Position numbers and translations under genes: made by a program. 11,553 nt of DNA from Solirubrobacterales bacterium (GTDB lineage Bacteria > Actinomycetota > Thermoleophilia > Solirubrobacterales > Solirubrobacteraceae). Positions 1-7,102 of the stretch are shown here, piece after piece. Within the stretch, counting starts at the first letter, position 1. Each line of letters opens with the position of its first letter. The stretch spans positions 1 through 11,553 of the forward strand of contig JAOPZO010000354.1 in NCBI GenBank assembly GCA_025964065.1, read 5' to 3'. The notes under the pieces were generated by a model. That model searched no databases, was not told where the DNA came from, and saw nothing but the letters and a program-made list of their open reading frames with translations.

Positions 1-258
1 CCGCGGGTGGCGCTCGCGCTGCTCGCCGCGGGGGACGTGGCGCTGACCGCGCACGGCACCGCGCGGGTCGTGGCCGAGCCGCTGCCCGGGGCGAGCAGCG
101 TCGTGGGAGTCGAGCTCGCGGTGGACCGGGTCCAGGAGCACGGCACTCGCCACTTCGAGGTCACGGACGGCGTGCAGTGGCACTGGAGCGACGCGGCGTC
201 TGAGGAGCGCGACGCGCGCGTACGGGCCGCGCTGGCTTCGCTAGCGTCCGCCGGGTGA
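1..258 (+). CDS. Partial: probable flavin split-barrel (pyridoxamine-phosphate-oxidase-like) protein, C-terminal 85 residues
   Basis: The frame is open from the first base, so the gene starts outside the window and only its C-terminal part is visible. The residues alternate in beta-strand fashion: LALLAAGDVALTAHGTARVV followed by an acidic turn and VVGVELAVDRVQ. This resembles the barrel strands of the pyridoxamine 5'-phosphate oxidase-like fold, in which a G-x-A-x-V strand precedes a strand contacting flavin or F420. The end, after WHWSD, is a charged helix rich in Ala, Arg and Glu. The stop TGA shares four bases (GTGA) with the GTG start of the next gene, so the two are probably co-translated. 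The family call is from pattern resemblance only; the N-terminal cofactor-binding part cannot be seen and the substrate is unknown. Confidence 0.45.
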   Translation, partial: PRVALALLAAGDVALTAHGTARVVAEPLPGASSVVGVELAVDRVQEHGTRHFEVTDGVQWHWSDAASEERDARVRAALASLASAG

Positions 259-1043
259 AGCTCGCGACCTTCCTCGCTCCCGGCGACCCGGCCCCGCAGG
301 CCGGCGAGGTCCGCGGGGAGGAGGTGCACGCGTTCGCCGACGGCACCACGGTCCTCGACCGGCTCGGGAGCGGAGACCGCACCCCCGCCACGGGGGCGGC
401 CTTCGCGCTCGCCGACGTGACGCTCCTCGCGCCCGTCCCGCAGCCCCGCGCGATCTTCGGGATCGGCTTGAACTACCTCGCGCACGCGCAGGAGCAGGGC
501 AAGGAGGTGCCCGGAAAGCCCATCGTCTTCATGAAGGTGCCGTCCGCGGTCCTGCCGCCGGGCGGGCCGGTCGACCCGCCGGAGGCCATGCGGCGGCGGC
601 TCGACTACGAGGGAGAGCTCGCGATCGTCATGGGCGCGGGCGGGCAGGTGGCCGGCTTCGCAGTCGCCGACGATGTCTCCGCGCGCGACCTCCAGCGCAG
701 CGAGCCGCAGTGGACGCGCGCGAAGGGCTTCGACTCCTCGTGTCCCTGGGGCCCGTGGATCACCACGGTCGACGAGGTCCCGAACCCGGGCGACCTGCGG
801 CTGCAGACCTGGGTGAACGGGGAGCCGCGGCAGGACGCGCGGACCTCGGACATGATCTTCGGCGTCGACGCGTGCGTCGCCTTCATCGCCGAGGCGATCA
901 CCCTCGCCCCCGGCGACCTCATCCTCACCGGGACGCCCAGCGGCGTCGGGATGTCCATGGACCCCCGGCGCTTCCTGCAGTCCGGGGACACCATCCGCAT
1001 CGAGATCGAGACCCTGGGAGCCATCGAACATGCTGTCGCCTGA
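255..1043 (+). CDS. Fumarylacetoacetate hydrolase (FAH) family protein
   Basis: This 262-residue protein has the FAH C-terminal fold used by hydrolases, decarboxylases, isomerases and hydratases acting on acylpyruvates and related 2-keto acids. The metal site is visible: an E-x-E pair at E119/E121 within DYEGEL, and an aspartate at about D140 in ADDVSARD. The family signature GTPSGVG lies at 226-232. The N-terminal cap of about 65 residues precedes the IFGIGLNY strand. The stretch between the E-x-E pair and the aspartate is 18 residues, roughly ten shorter than I expect for bacterial members, with the usual helix before the ADD motif apparently missing. The GTG start at 255 is chosen because MKLATFL is a typical beginning for this family and overlaps the upstream stop as GTGA. 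No clear ribosome binding site precedes it, so translation may depend on coupling. The downstream peptidase overlaps it by 14 bases. The substrate is not predictable from sequence. Confidence 0.88.
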   Translation: MKLATFLAPGDPAPQAGEVRGEEVHAFADGTTVLDRLGSGDRTPATGAAFALADVTLLAPVPQPRAIFGIGLNYLAHAQEQGKEVPGKPIVFMKVPSAVLPPGGPVDPPEAMRRRLDYEGELAIVMGAGGQVAGFAVADDVSARDLQRSEPQWTRAKGFDSSCPWGPWITTVDEVPNPGDLRLQTWVNGEPRQDARTSDMIFGVDACVAFIAEAITLAPGDLILTGTPSGVGMSMDPRRFLQSGDTIRIEIETLGAIEHAVA

Positions 1044-2499
1044 GCTGGAGGCCCGCCTGGGCGAGCTGACCGACCTGCACGCCGCCGGAGCCCTGTTGGG
1101 CTGGGACCAGCAGACGATGATGCCGCCCGCGGGCGGGGAGGCGCGCGGGAACGTCATGGCGACGCTCACGACGATCGCCCACGAACGCCAGACCGACGAC
1201 GAGCTCGGCGCCCTGCTCGACGCGGCGGAGCCGGCCGGCGAGACCGAGCAGGCGATCGTGCGCGTCGCGCGCCGCGATCACGACAAGGCACGGCGCGTGC
1301 CGGCGGAGCTCGCGGCGGAGATGGAGCGGGCGAGCTCGCGGGCGCAGGAGCCGTGGGCGACGGCGCGCGCCACGAACGACTTCGCGCTCTTCCGGCCGTT
1401 CCTCGAGGCGAACCTCGAGTTGCGCCGCCGTTACGTCGAGTGCTTCGACGACGCCGAGCACCCGTACGACACGCTGATGGACAACTTCGAGCCCGGGCTG
1501 ACGACGGCCCGCGTGCGCGAGGTCTTCGGGCAGCTCCGCGAGGGCCTCGTGCCGCTCGTGGCGGACATCGCCGCGGCGGAGCCCGCGCCCGTGCTCCCGG
1601 GGCCGTTCCCGATCGCCGCGCAGCAGGAGCTCGCGCTCGAGCTGGCTCGCGCGTTCGGGTTCGACGACGGCGCCTGGCGGATGGACCTCGCGGTGCACCC
1701 GTTCGCGCAGTCGCTCTCCCCGCAGGACATCCGCGTGACCGCCCGCTACAAGGAGGAGGACCTCCAGGGGCTCTTCGCCGTGATGCACGAGGTCGGGCAC
1801 GGCCTCTACGAGCACCAGGTGGATCCGGCGCTCGCGCGCACGACGCTCGGCACGGGCGTCTCGCTCGGCATCCACGAGTCGCAGTCGCGGCTCTGGGAGA
1901 ACCTCGTGGGCCGCTCCGAGCCGTTCTGGCGCCACTGGGGCCCGCGACTGCGGGAGCGCTTCCCGGACGGGGTCGGCGACCTCTCCGACCGCGACCTCCT
2001 GCGCGCGATCAACGTCGTCGAGCCGACGCTCATCCGCGTCGACGCCGACGAGGTCACCTACTCGCTCCACGTCATCCTGCGCTTCGAGCTCGAGGTGCAG
2101 ATGGTCGAGGGGACGCTCGCGGTGAAGGACCTCCCCGAGGCCTGGAACGCCGGGATGGAGGACCTCCTCGGGATCGACGTGCCCGACGACACGCACGGCT
2201 GCCTGCAGGACATCCACTGGTCCTTCGGCGAGCTCGGGTACTTCCCGACGTACGCGATCGGCAACATCGCCGCGGCACAGCTCTGGGACGCGATGGGCGC
2301 CGCGCTCCCGGACCGTGAGGCCCAGGTGGCCACGGGCGAGTACGGCGCGATCCGCGACTGGCTGCGCGAGCACGTCCACGCGCCGGGCCGGACCGTGGAG
2401 CCCACCGCGCTGCTCGAGCGCGTGACGGGCGGCGGCCTAGACCCGGCGCCGCTGCTGGCGCAGCTCAACGCGAAGTACCGCGGCCTGTACGGGATCTGA
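1030..2499 (+). CDS. M32-family metallocarboxypeptidase (thermostable carboxypeptidase Taq type)
   Basis: This 489-residue cytoplasmic zinc peptidase removes C-terminal amino acids from peptides. The zinc site is explicit: HEVGH at residues 253-257 gives two histidine ligands and the catalytic glutamate, and HESQS beginning at H282, with E283 as the likely third ligand, is the second M32 signature. The N-terminal GWDQQTMMPP segment and the DIHWSFGELGYFPTY segment towards the C terminus are also typical, and the length matches the family norm of about 500. There is no signal peptide. The ATG at 1030 lies nine bases after a GGGAG (1016-1020) inside the preceding FAH gene, which it overlaps by 14 bases in another frame, so the pair is likely co-transcribed. 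A link between an FAH-family enzyme and a peptidase is not obvious; both may simply serve general catabolism. Confidence 0.95.
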   Translation: MLSPELEARLGELTDLHAAGALLGWDQQTMMPPAGGEARGNVMATLTTIAHERQTDDELGALLDAAEPAGETEQAIVRVARRDHDKARRVPAELAAEMERASSRAQEPWATARATNDFALFRPFLEANLELRRRYVECFDDAEHPYDTLMDNFEPGLTTARVREVFGQLREGLVPLVADIAAAEPAPVLPGPFPIAAQQELALELARAFGFDDGAWRMDLAVHPFAQSLSPQDIRVTARYKEEDLQGLFAVMHEVGHGLYEHQVDPALARTTLGTGVSLGIHESQSRLWENLVGRSEPFWRHWGPRLRERFPDGVGDLSDRDLLRAINVVEPTLIRVDADEVTYSLHVILRFELEVQMVEGTLAVKDLPEAWNAGMEDLLGIDVPDDTHGCLQDIHWSFGELGYFPTYAIGNIAAAQLWDAMGAALPDREAQVATGEYGAIRDWLREHVHAPGRTVEPTALLERVTGGGLDPAPLLAQLNAKYRGLYGI

Positions 2500-2528
2500 A
2501 GGAGGCGGAGGCGCGCTGGGCCGGGGCG

Positions 2529-2543
2529 GAGGCGCGGCGCCTC
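2529..2543. terminator. Weak hairpin in the convergent gap between the M32 peptidase and clpP
   Basis: The 108 bases between the two converging stops (2500-2607) hold no gene. The best fold is GAGGC-GCGGC-GCCTC, a five-pair stem that would form on either strand's transcript. No T-tract follows in either direction, so this is at best a weak intrinsic terminator. A 12-base direct repeat, GGCGGAGGCGCG, occurs at 2504-2515 and 2525-2536. Confidence 0.22.
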
Positions 2544-2607
2544 GGGCTGGGCGCGGGCGCGGCGGGCCGCAATTCGAACGGCGCTCCAGGCACCGCTGCG
2601 GACCGGC

Positions 2608-3189
2608 TCAGTGCGAGGTGAGGACCCGGTCGATGAGCCCGTACTCGACGGCCTCGTGCGACTTGAAGAAGCGGTCGCGCTCCATCGCCTTGTGGACCTC
2701 CTCCTCCGGGCGGCCCGTGTGCTTCGCGTAGATCTCATCGACGCGCTTGCGGGTCTTGATGATCTCCCGCGCGTGGATCTCGATGTCCGAGGACTGGCCC
2801 TCGAAGCCCGAGGACGGCTGGTGGATGAGGATCCGCGAGTTCGGGAGCGCCATGCGCTTGCCCGGGGCGCCGCCCGCGAGGAGCAGCGAGCCCATCGACA
2901 TCGCGATGCCGCAGCAGATCGTCGCGACGTCGGGCTTGATGAAGTTCATCGTGTCGTACACCGCGAGGCCGGCGTAGATCGAGCCGCCGGGCGTGTTGAT
3001 GTAGAGCGAGATGTCCTTGTCGGGGTCCGAGCTCTCCAGGTGGAGCAGCTGGGCCACGATCAGGTTCGCGACCTGGTCGTCCACGGGCGAGCCGAGGAAG
3101 ATGATCCGCTCGTTGAGGAGGCGGGAGAAGATGTCGAACTCGCGCTCACCACGGGCGGAGCGCTCGACGACCATGGGAACGAGGGGCAT
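2608..3189 (-). CDS. clpP: ATP-dependent Clp protease proteolytic subunit ClpP
   Basis: ClpP is the serine peptidase that forms a tetradecameric chamber and degrades proteins unfolded by ClpX or ClpC. The 193-residue sequence is full length and carries the catalytic triad at S98 (in AMSMGS), H123 (in ILIHQP) and D172 (in MERDRFF). It also has the glycine-rich oxyanion loop INTPGGS (64-70) and the heptamer-contact helix. The N terminus, MPLVPMVVERSARGE, is the usual loop that contacts the ATPase, with no long propeptide. The ATG is nine bases after the stop of the GH65 gene; only a weak AGGG precedes it, suggesting coupling or a promoter inside the GH65 gene. Neither tig nor clpX is adjacent, unlike the common tig-clpP-clpX order. 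Actinobacteria often carry two or more ClpP paralogues that form mixed rings, so this may be one of several. Confidence 0.97.
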   Translation of the reverse strand: MPLVPMVVERSARGEREFDIFSRLLNERIIFLGSPVDDQVANLIVAQLLHLESSDPDKDISLYINTPGGSIYAGLAVYDTMNFIKPDVATICCGIAMSMGSLLLAGGAPGKRMALPNSRILIHQPSSGFEGQSSDIEIHAREIIKTRKRVDEIYAKHTGRPEEEVHKAMERDRFFKSHEAVEYGLIDRVLTSH

Positions 3190-3198
3190 GCCCAGACC

Positions 3199-5562
3199 CT
3201 AGCCGTCGCGCCGCGCGGGCTCGCGCCCGGGTGGCTGCTTCGGGCGCGGCAGGTCCTCCACGGCGGGAGTCGGGCGCTCGAGCGGCGTGCCGTTCACGAC
3301 CCGCACCTCCTCGCCCCAGTGCTCGAACGTGAGCTCGTCGCCCGTCTCGAGCTCGTACCGCGCGCGCTCCTGGTCGACGCTCACCCGCAGCCGCGCGCCC
3401 CGGACCGTCACGGCGAAGCGGATCGACGGCACGTCCGTCGGCAGCCGCGGGCTGAAGCGCAGCCGGCCGCCCGAGTCGCGCATGCCGCCGAAGCCGTTCG
3501 TGATGCCGAGCACCGCGCCCGCGAGCGACGCGATGTGCAGGCCGTCGCTCGTGTTGTGGTGCAGGTCGTGGAGGTCGACGAACGCCGCCTCGCGGAGGTA
3601 GTCGTAGGCCAGGTCGAGGTGCCCGACCTCGGCCGCCACGATCGCCTGGGTGCACGCCGAGAGCGACGAGTCGCGGACCGTGAGGCCCTCGTAGTAGTCG
3701 AAGTCGCGCCGCTTCTGCTCCGGGGTGAACTGGTCCCCGTGGAGGTGGATGCCGAGCACGAGGTCCGCCTGCTTGAGGACCTGCCGCCGGTAGAGCTGGA
3801 AGTACGGGTAGTTCAGCAGCAGCGGGTAGCAGTCGGCGGGCGTGCCGCCGAAGTCCCACGGGTCGTGCAGCAGGAAGCCCTGGTCCTGCGGGTGCACCCC
3901 GAGCCGCTCGTCGTACGGGAGGTACATCGCGTCGGAGGCCTTGCGCCACGCCGCGATCTCGTCGTCGGTGATCTCCATGGTCTCGACGAGCTCGGGCAGC
4001 CGGGCCGCGGTGTCCGCCGCCGCGCGGAGGTTCGACTGGGCGCCGAGGTTCGTGAACACGTTGTTGTCGACGAGCGCGGAGTACTCATCGGGCCCGGTCA
4101 CCCCGTCGATGCGGAAGTTCCCGGCGTGGTCGTACGTGCCCGCGCTGATCCAGAGGCGGGCGGTCTCGACGAGCAGCTCCCCGCCCTCCGCGGCGGCGAA
4201 GGCGTCGTCGTGCGTCGCGTCGATGTACCGGCGCACCGCGTCGGCGACGTCGCCGTTCACGTGCAGCGCGGCCGAGCCCGCGGGCCAGTAGCCCGAGCAC
4301 TCCTCGCCGTGGATCGTCCGCCACGGCATCGTCGCGCCGCCCATCCCGAGCATGTGCGCGCGTTCCCGCGCCTGGGGCAGGATGGAGTGCCGCCACAGGA
4401 GCGCGTGCCGCACGACCTCCGGCATGACGTAGGTCATCCACGGCAGCACGAACGTCTCCGTGTCCCAGAACGCGTGCCCGTCGTAGCCCGGGCCGGTCAG
4501 GCCCTTCGCCGCGATCGCCCGGCCCTCGATCCGCGCACCGGCCTGCAGCAGGTGGAAGAGCGAGAAGCGCAGCGCCTGCTGCACCGCCTCGTCGCCCTCG
4601 AGCTCGATGTCGGCCTTCTCCCAGAAGCGGTCGAGGAACGTGCGCTGGTCGCGCAGCAGCCCCTCCCAGCCCTCAGCGGTGGCGTTCGCGAGGCTCGCGG
4701 TCACCTGGTCGCGCAGGAACTCCGGGGACTGCCGCGAGCTCCAGTGGTAGGCCATGAACTTCACGAAGCGGAACGGGCGTCCCGGCTTGATCTGGCAGGA
4801 GAGCGTCGCCCGGCCCAGGTCGTCCTCGACGTAGATCGCGGTGTGGAGGTTGCTCGCGTCCGAGAGGATCACGTGCTCCATCCCGGCCGCGCACGTCATC
4901 TTGGAGTTGCGGGTCGTGTGCGCGAGGACGGCGCGCAGCTCGAACCCGCGCGCCAGGCGCGGCTCGAGCACGTCGCCGAGGTCCTTCCCCTTGCGGGGGT
5001 CCTTCGTGCCCGACTGCGCCGGCACGTTCGCCATGAGGTTCGACTGCAGCGCGATCCGCATCGGCCCGCTCACGGCCTCGATCTCGTAGAGGATCGCCGC
5101 CGTCGAGCGCTGGGTGAACGACACGAGCCGCCGCGTCGTGATCTTCACCTCGCGCCCGTAGGTCGAGCGGTAGTGCATGGCGCGGTCGAGCGTGCCCGTC
5201 TTGAAGTCGAGCACGCGCTCGTGCGCGAGGACCTCGCCGCGCAGGACGTCCACGGGCTCGTCCTCGAGCATGAGGTGGATGACTTTCCCGTCCTGCACGT
5301 CGACGAGCGACTGGCCGTCCTCCGCGAAGCCGTAGCCCGACTCGCCGTACTCCAGCGGGAACGACTCGTGGAAGCCGTTGACGTACGTGCCGCTGATGCC
5401 GCGCGGCTCGCCCTCGTCGAGGTTGCCGCGCAGGCCGAGGTGCCCGTTGGAGAGCGCGAAGACCGACTCGGTGCGCGCGAGCTCCTCGAGGTCGAGGTGC
5501 GGCTCGCGGATCGCCCACGGCTCGACGGGCCACGGCGCCGGCGGAACGACCTTGGCGCTCAC
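3199..5562 (-). CDS. Glycoside hydrolase family 65 protein, probable alpha-glucoside (kojibiose/trehalose/maltose-type) phosphorylase
   Basis: The 787-residue protein spans the three GH65 parts: an N-terminal beta-sandwich (about 1-270, with SNGHLGLRGN at 38-47), an (alpha/alpha)6 catalytic barrel (about 320-700) and a short C-terminal beta domain. WDTE at 366-369 and PWRTIHGEECSGYWPAG, with GEEC at 419-422, are barrel signatures; I take a Glu of GEEC as the general acid. HNTSDG (669-674) matches the loop that binds phosphate in phosphorylases, and QVLKQADLVL is also typical. Members split disaccharides with phosphate, inverting to beta-glucose 1-phosphate; the neighbouring beta-phosphoglucomutase supports phosphorolysis rather than hydrolysis. 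The GEEC...YWPAG form recalls kojibiose phosphorylases more than maltose phosphorylases, but the disaccharide cannot be fixed. The GTG at 5562 overlaps the mutase stop as GTGA and follows a GGAG (5574-5571, minus strand). No signal peptide, so it acts on imported sugar or an internal store. Confidence 0.92.
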   Translation of the reverse strand: MSAKVVPPAPWPVEPWAIREPHLDLEELARTESVFALSNGHLGLRGNLDEGEPRGISGTYVNGFHESFPLEYGESGYGFAEDGQSLVDVQDGKVIHLMLEDEPVDVLRGEVLAHERVLDFKTGTLDRAMHYRSTYGREVKITTRRLVSFTQRSTAAILYEIEAVSGPMRIALQSNLMANVPAQSGTKDPRKGKDLGDVLEPRLARGFELRAVLAHTTRNSKMTCAAGMEHVILSDASNLHTAIYVEDDLGRATLSCQIKPGRPFRFVKFMAYHWSSRQSPEFLRDQVTASLANATAEGWEGLLRDQRTFLDRFWEKADIELEGDEAVQQALRFSLFHLLQAGARIEGRAIAAKGLTGPGYDGHAFWDTETFVLPWMTYVMPEVVRHALLWRHSILPQARERAHMLGMGGATMPWRTIHGEECSGYWPAGSAALHVNGDVADAVRRYIDATHDDAFAAAEGGELLVETARLWISAGTYDHAGNFRIDGVTGPDEYSALVDNNVFTNLGAQSNLRAAADTAARLPELVETMEITDDEIAAWRKASDAMYLPYDERLGVHPQDQGFLLHDPWDFGGTPADCYPLLLNYPYFQLYRRQVLKQADLVLGIHLHGDQFTPEQKRRDFDYYEGLTVRDSSLSACTQAIVAAEVGHLDLAYDYLREAAFVDLHDLHHNTSDGLHIASLAGAVLGITNGFGGMRDSGGRLRFSPRLPTDVPSIRFAVTVRGARLRVSVDQERARYELETGDELTFEHWGEEVRVVNGTPLERPTPAVEDLPRPKQPPGREPARRDG

Positions 5563-6308
5563 GGGAGGAGCTCCGCGAGGTCGTCGACGACGATGTCCGC
5601 GCCGCGTTCCAGGAGCGCCTCGCGCTGCCCGGCGCGGTCCACCCCCACGACCCAGCCGAAGTCGCCGGCCCGCCCGGCCTCGACGCCCGCGAGCGCGTCC
5701 TCGAAGACCGCGCACTCCTTCGCGGTCAGCCCGAGGCGCTTCGCGGCGAGCAGGAACGTGTCGGGCGCCGGCTTGCCCGGGATCCCCTCGGAGGCGATCG
5801 TGGTGCCGTCCACGCGCTCCTCCATCAGGTCGAGCAGCCCGGCGCTCGTGAGCGCGGCGACGGTGTTCGCGCTCGAGGAGACGACCGCGGTGCGGAGGCC
5901 CGCGTCGCGCGCGGCGTGCAGGAAGCGCACGGAGCCCTCGAAGACCTCGACGCCGTCGCGCTCCAGCACCTCCAGGAGCTTGACGTTCTTCGCGTTCCCG
6001 ACTCCACGGACGGTCTCGGCGTCCGGCGGGTCGTCCGGGCCGCCCTCGGGCAGCGTGATGTCGCGGGAGGCGAGGAAGTCGCGGACGCCGTCCTCGCGCG
6101 GCTTGCCGTCGACGTGAGCGGTGTAGTCCGTCAGCGGGTCGAACGCGACGAAGGCCGGGCCGCCCTCGTCGGCGCGGCGCTGCAGCAGCGCGTCGAACGC
6201 CTCCGCCCACGCCTTCGCGTGCACGGTCGCCGTCCGGGTGAGCACCCCGTCCATGTCGAACAGGCACGCGGCGATGCCTTCGGGGAGCTTGGGCCGGGGC
6301 GCGGGCAT
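5559..6308 (-). CDS. pgmB: HAD-superfamily beta-phosphoglucomutase
   Basis: This 249-residue enzyme probably interconverts beta-glucose 1-phosphate and glucose 6-phosphate. HAD motif I is FDMDGVL with the nucleophile D18 and the acid/base D20, motif II is S144 in VVSSSAN, motif III is K179 in GKPAPD, and motif IV is E203-D204 in VFEDA. H30, in the TATVHAKAW helix after motif I, matches the hinge/substrate histidine of beta-phosphoglucomutases and argues against a generic phosphatase. It is about 30 residues longer than the Lactococcus enzyme, with a larger cap segment at about 43-110. I place the start at ATG 6308 (MPAPRPK); an upstream in-frame ATG at 6395 would run into the catalase-like gene. 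The RBS is weak. Its stop overlaps the GH65 start, so phosphorylase and mutase are probably made together. Confidence 0.9.
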   Translation of the reverse strand: MPAPRPKLPEGIAACLFDMDGVLTRTATVHAKAWAEAFDALLQRRADEGGPAFVAFDPLTDYTAHVDGKPREDGVRDFLASRDITLPEGGPDDPPDAETVRGVGNAKNVKLLEVLERDGVEVFEGSVRFLHAARDAGLRTAVVSSSANTVAALTSAGLLDLMEERVDGTTIASEGIPGKPAPDTFLLAAKRLGLTAKECAVFEDALAGVEAGRAGDFGWVVGVDRAGQREALLERGADIVVDDLAELLP

Positions 6309-6345
6309 CGCGGCATGGTGGCAGGTGGCCCGTGCGGGGTCGCCG

Positions 6346-7071
6346 TCAGTCGTGCGGCGGCGCAGGCAGGGCGCGCGGGACCCGTGGCGCGCCACGGCCC
6401 CGTCGGGAGTTCGCGTAGGCCGGGCCGCGCAGCCGGTTGAGCAGCCCGACGGGCCGCAGGCCGCCGCCCGTGAAGCGCGTGGGATCGAAGTCGACGTCGC
6501 CGTCGCCCGGGTCCACGAGGCCGTCGAGCACGAGGCGCCCGACCTCAGTGAAGCGCCCGAGCAGGGCGGCCACGGCGATGCCGAAGCCCGCGCCGCGGCG
6601 CACCTCGTCGCGCATCGCGTCGAGCGAGGGCCCCGGCCCGCGGCGGTCCGGCGGGAGCCAGCCGAGCACGATCGGGCCCGCGCCCGCGTCGTACGGCAGG
6701 CACGTGGAGTACGCCTGGGCGTACCAGCGCGGGGCGGGGAGGAACACGTGGTGCACGAGCGGCAGGTCGGCCGACGCGTTCGCCAGCACGTCCTGGTGGC
6801 GCCCCGGCCCGTGGGCGTCCAGGAGCCGGACCGCGATGCCGTAGAAGTCGCCCACCGCGGAGGGGAGTCCGGCGCCCCGGGAGACCCGGGCGAGCACGTC
6901 GTAGCTCGCGCCGGGCCGCAGCACCGTGGCGTCCGGGGCGAGCGGCGAGGCGCGCTCGACGGTCCAGCGCCCCCGGCACACGAAGCCCTGCGGGTGGACG
7001 GCGCGGGCGCCGCGGGCGGCGCTGATCGCCCGGAACGGGAGGGTGGTCACGGTGGCGAGGGCCGAGGGCAT
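6346..7071 (-). CDS. Small catalase-fold (catalase-related) putative heme protein
   Basis: This 241-residue protein follows the catalase core in miniature. ARAVHPQGFVCRGRWTV resembles the catalase distal-histidine segment (R-x-V-H-x-x-G) and gives H26 as candidate distal histidine. ARVSRGAGLP (R62) resembles the R-F-S strand, GDFYGIAVRL (74-83) the R-G-F-A-V-K segment, and DVLAN (94-98) aligns with DLVGN, placing N98 at the distal asparagine. Near the end, Y219-A-N-S-R-R-G-R226 matches the proximal heme-ligand motif Y-x-D-T-x-x-x-R with conservative changes. True catalases are 480 residues or more, so the wrapping, helical and flavodoxin parts are absent. Related short actinobacterial proteins are often annotated vaguely. 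The ATG at 7071 follows GGGGGA; an in-frame ATG at 7128 would overlap the reductase gene. It could be a peroxidase, a fatty-acid-hydroperoxide enzyme or a degenerate heme protein; activity is unproven. Confidence 0.7.
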   Translation of the reverse strand: MPSALATVTTLPFRAISAARGARAVHPQGFVCRGRWTVERASPLAPDATVLRPGASYDVLARVSRGAGLPSAVGDFYGIAVRLLDAHGPGRHQDVLANASADLPLVHHVFLPAPRWYAQAYSTCLPYDAGAGPIVLGWLPPDRRGPGPSLDAMRDEVRRGAGFGIAVAALLGRFTEVGRLVLDGLVDPGDGDVDFDPTRFTGGGLRPVGLLNRLRGPAYANSRRGRGAPRVPRALPAPPHD

Positions 7072-7102
7072 CGTCCCCCGCTTGCCCGTCACCGCCCCCG
7101 CG

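Noticed and set aside
925..2379. Long minus-strand frame opposite the M32 carboxypeptidase
   Set aside because: Arg/Val/Glu/Leu-rich shadow of a gene with a complete zinc site; no start context and no recognisable domain.
2611..6117. A continuous plus-strand open frame of over 1,100 codons opposite clpP, GH65 and the mutase
   Set aside because: It lies wholly antisense to three genes with intact catalytic motifs, and its product is a low-complexity run of R, V, E, L and A. High GC removes stop codons from the opposing frame.
5563..6267. Extension of the GH65 frame upstream of 5562, suggesting a mutase-GH65 fusion
   Set aside because: The upstream residues are an out-of-frame reading of the mutase gene. 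The two genes are separate and joined by GTGA.
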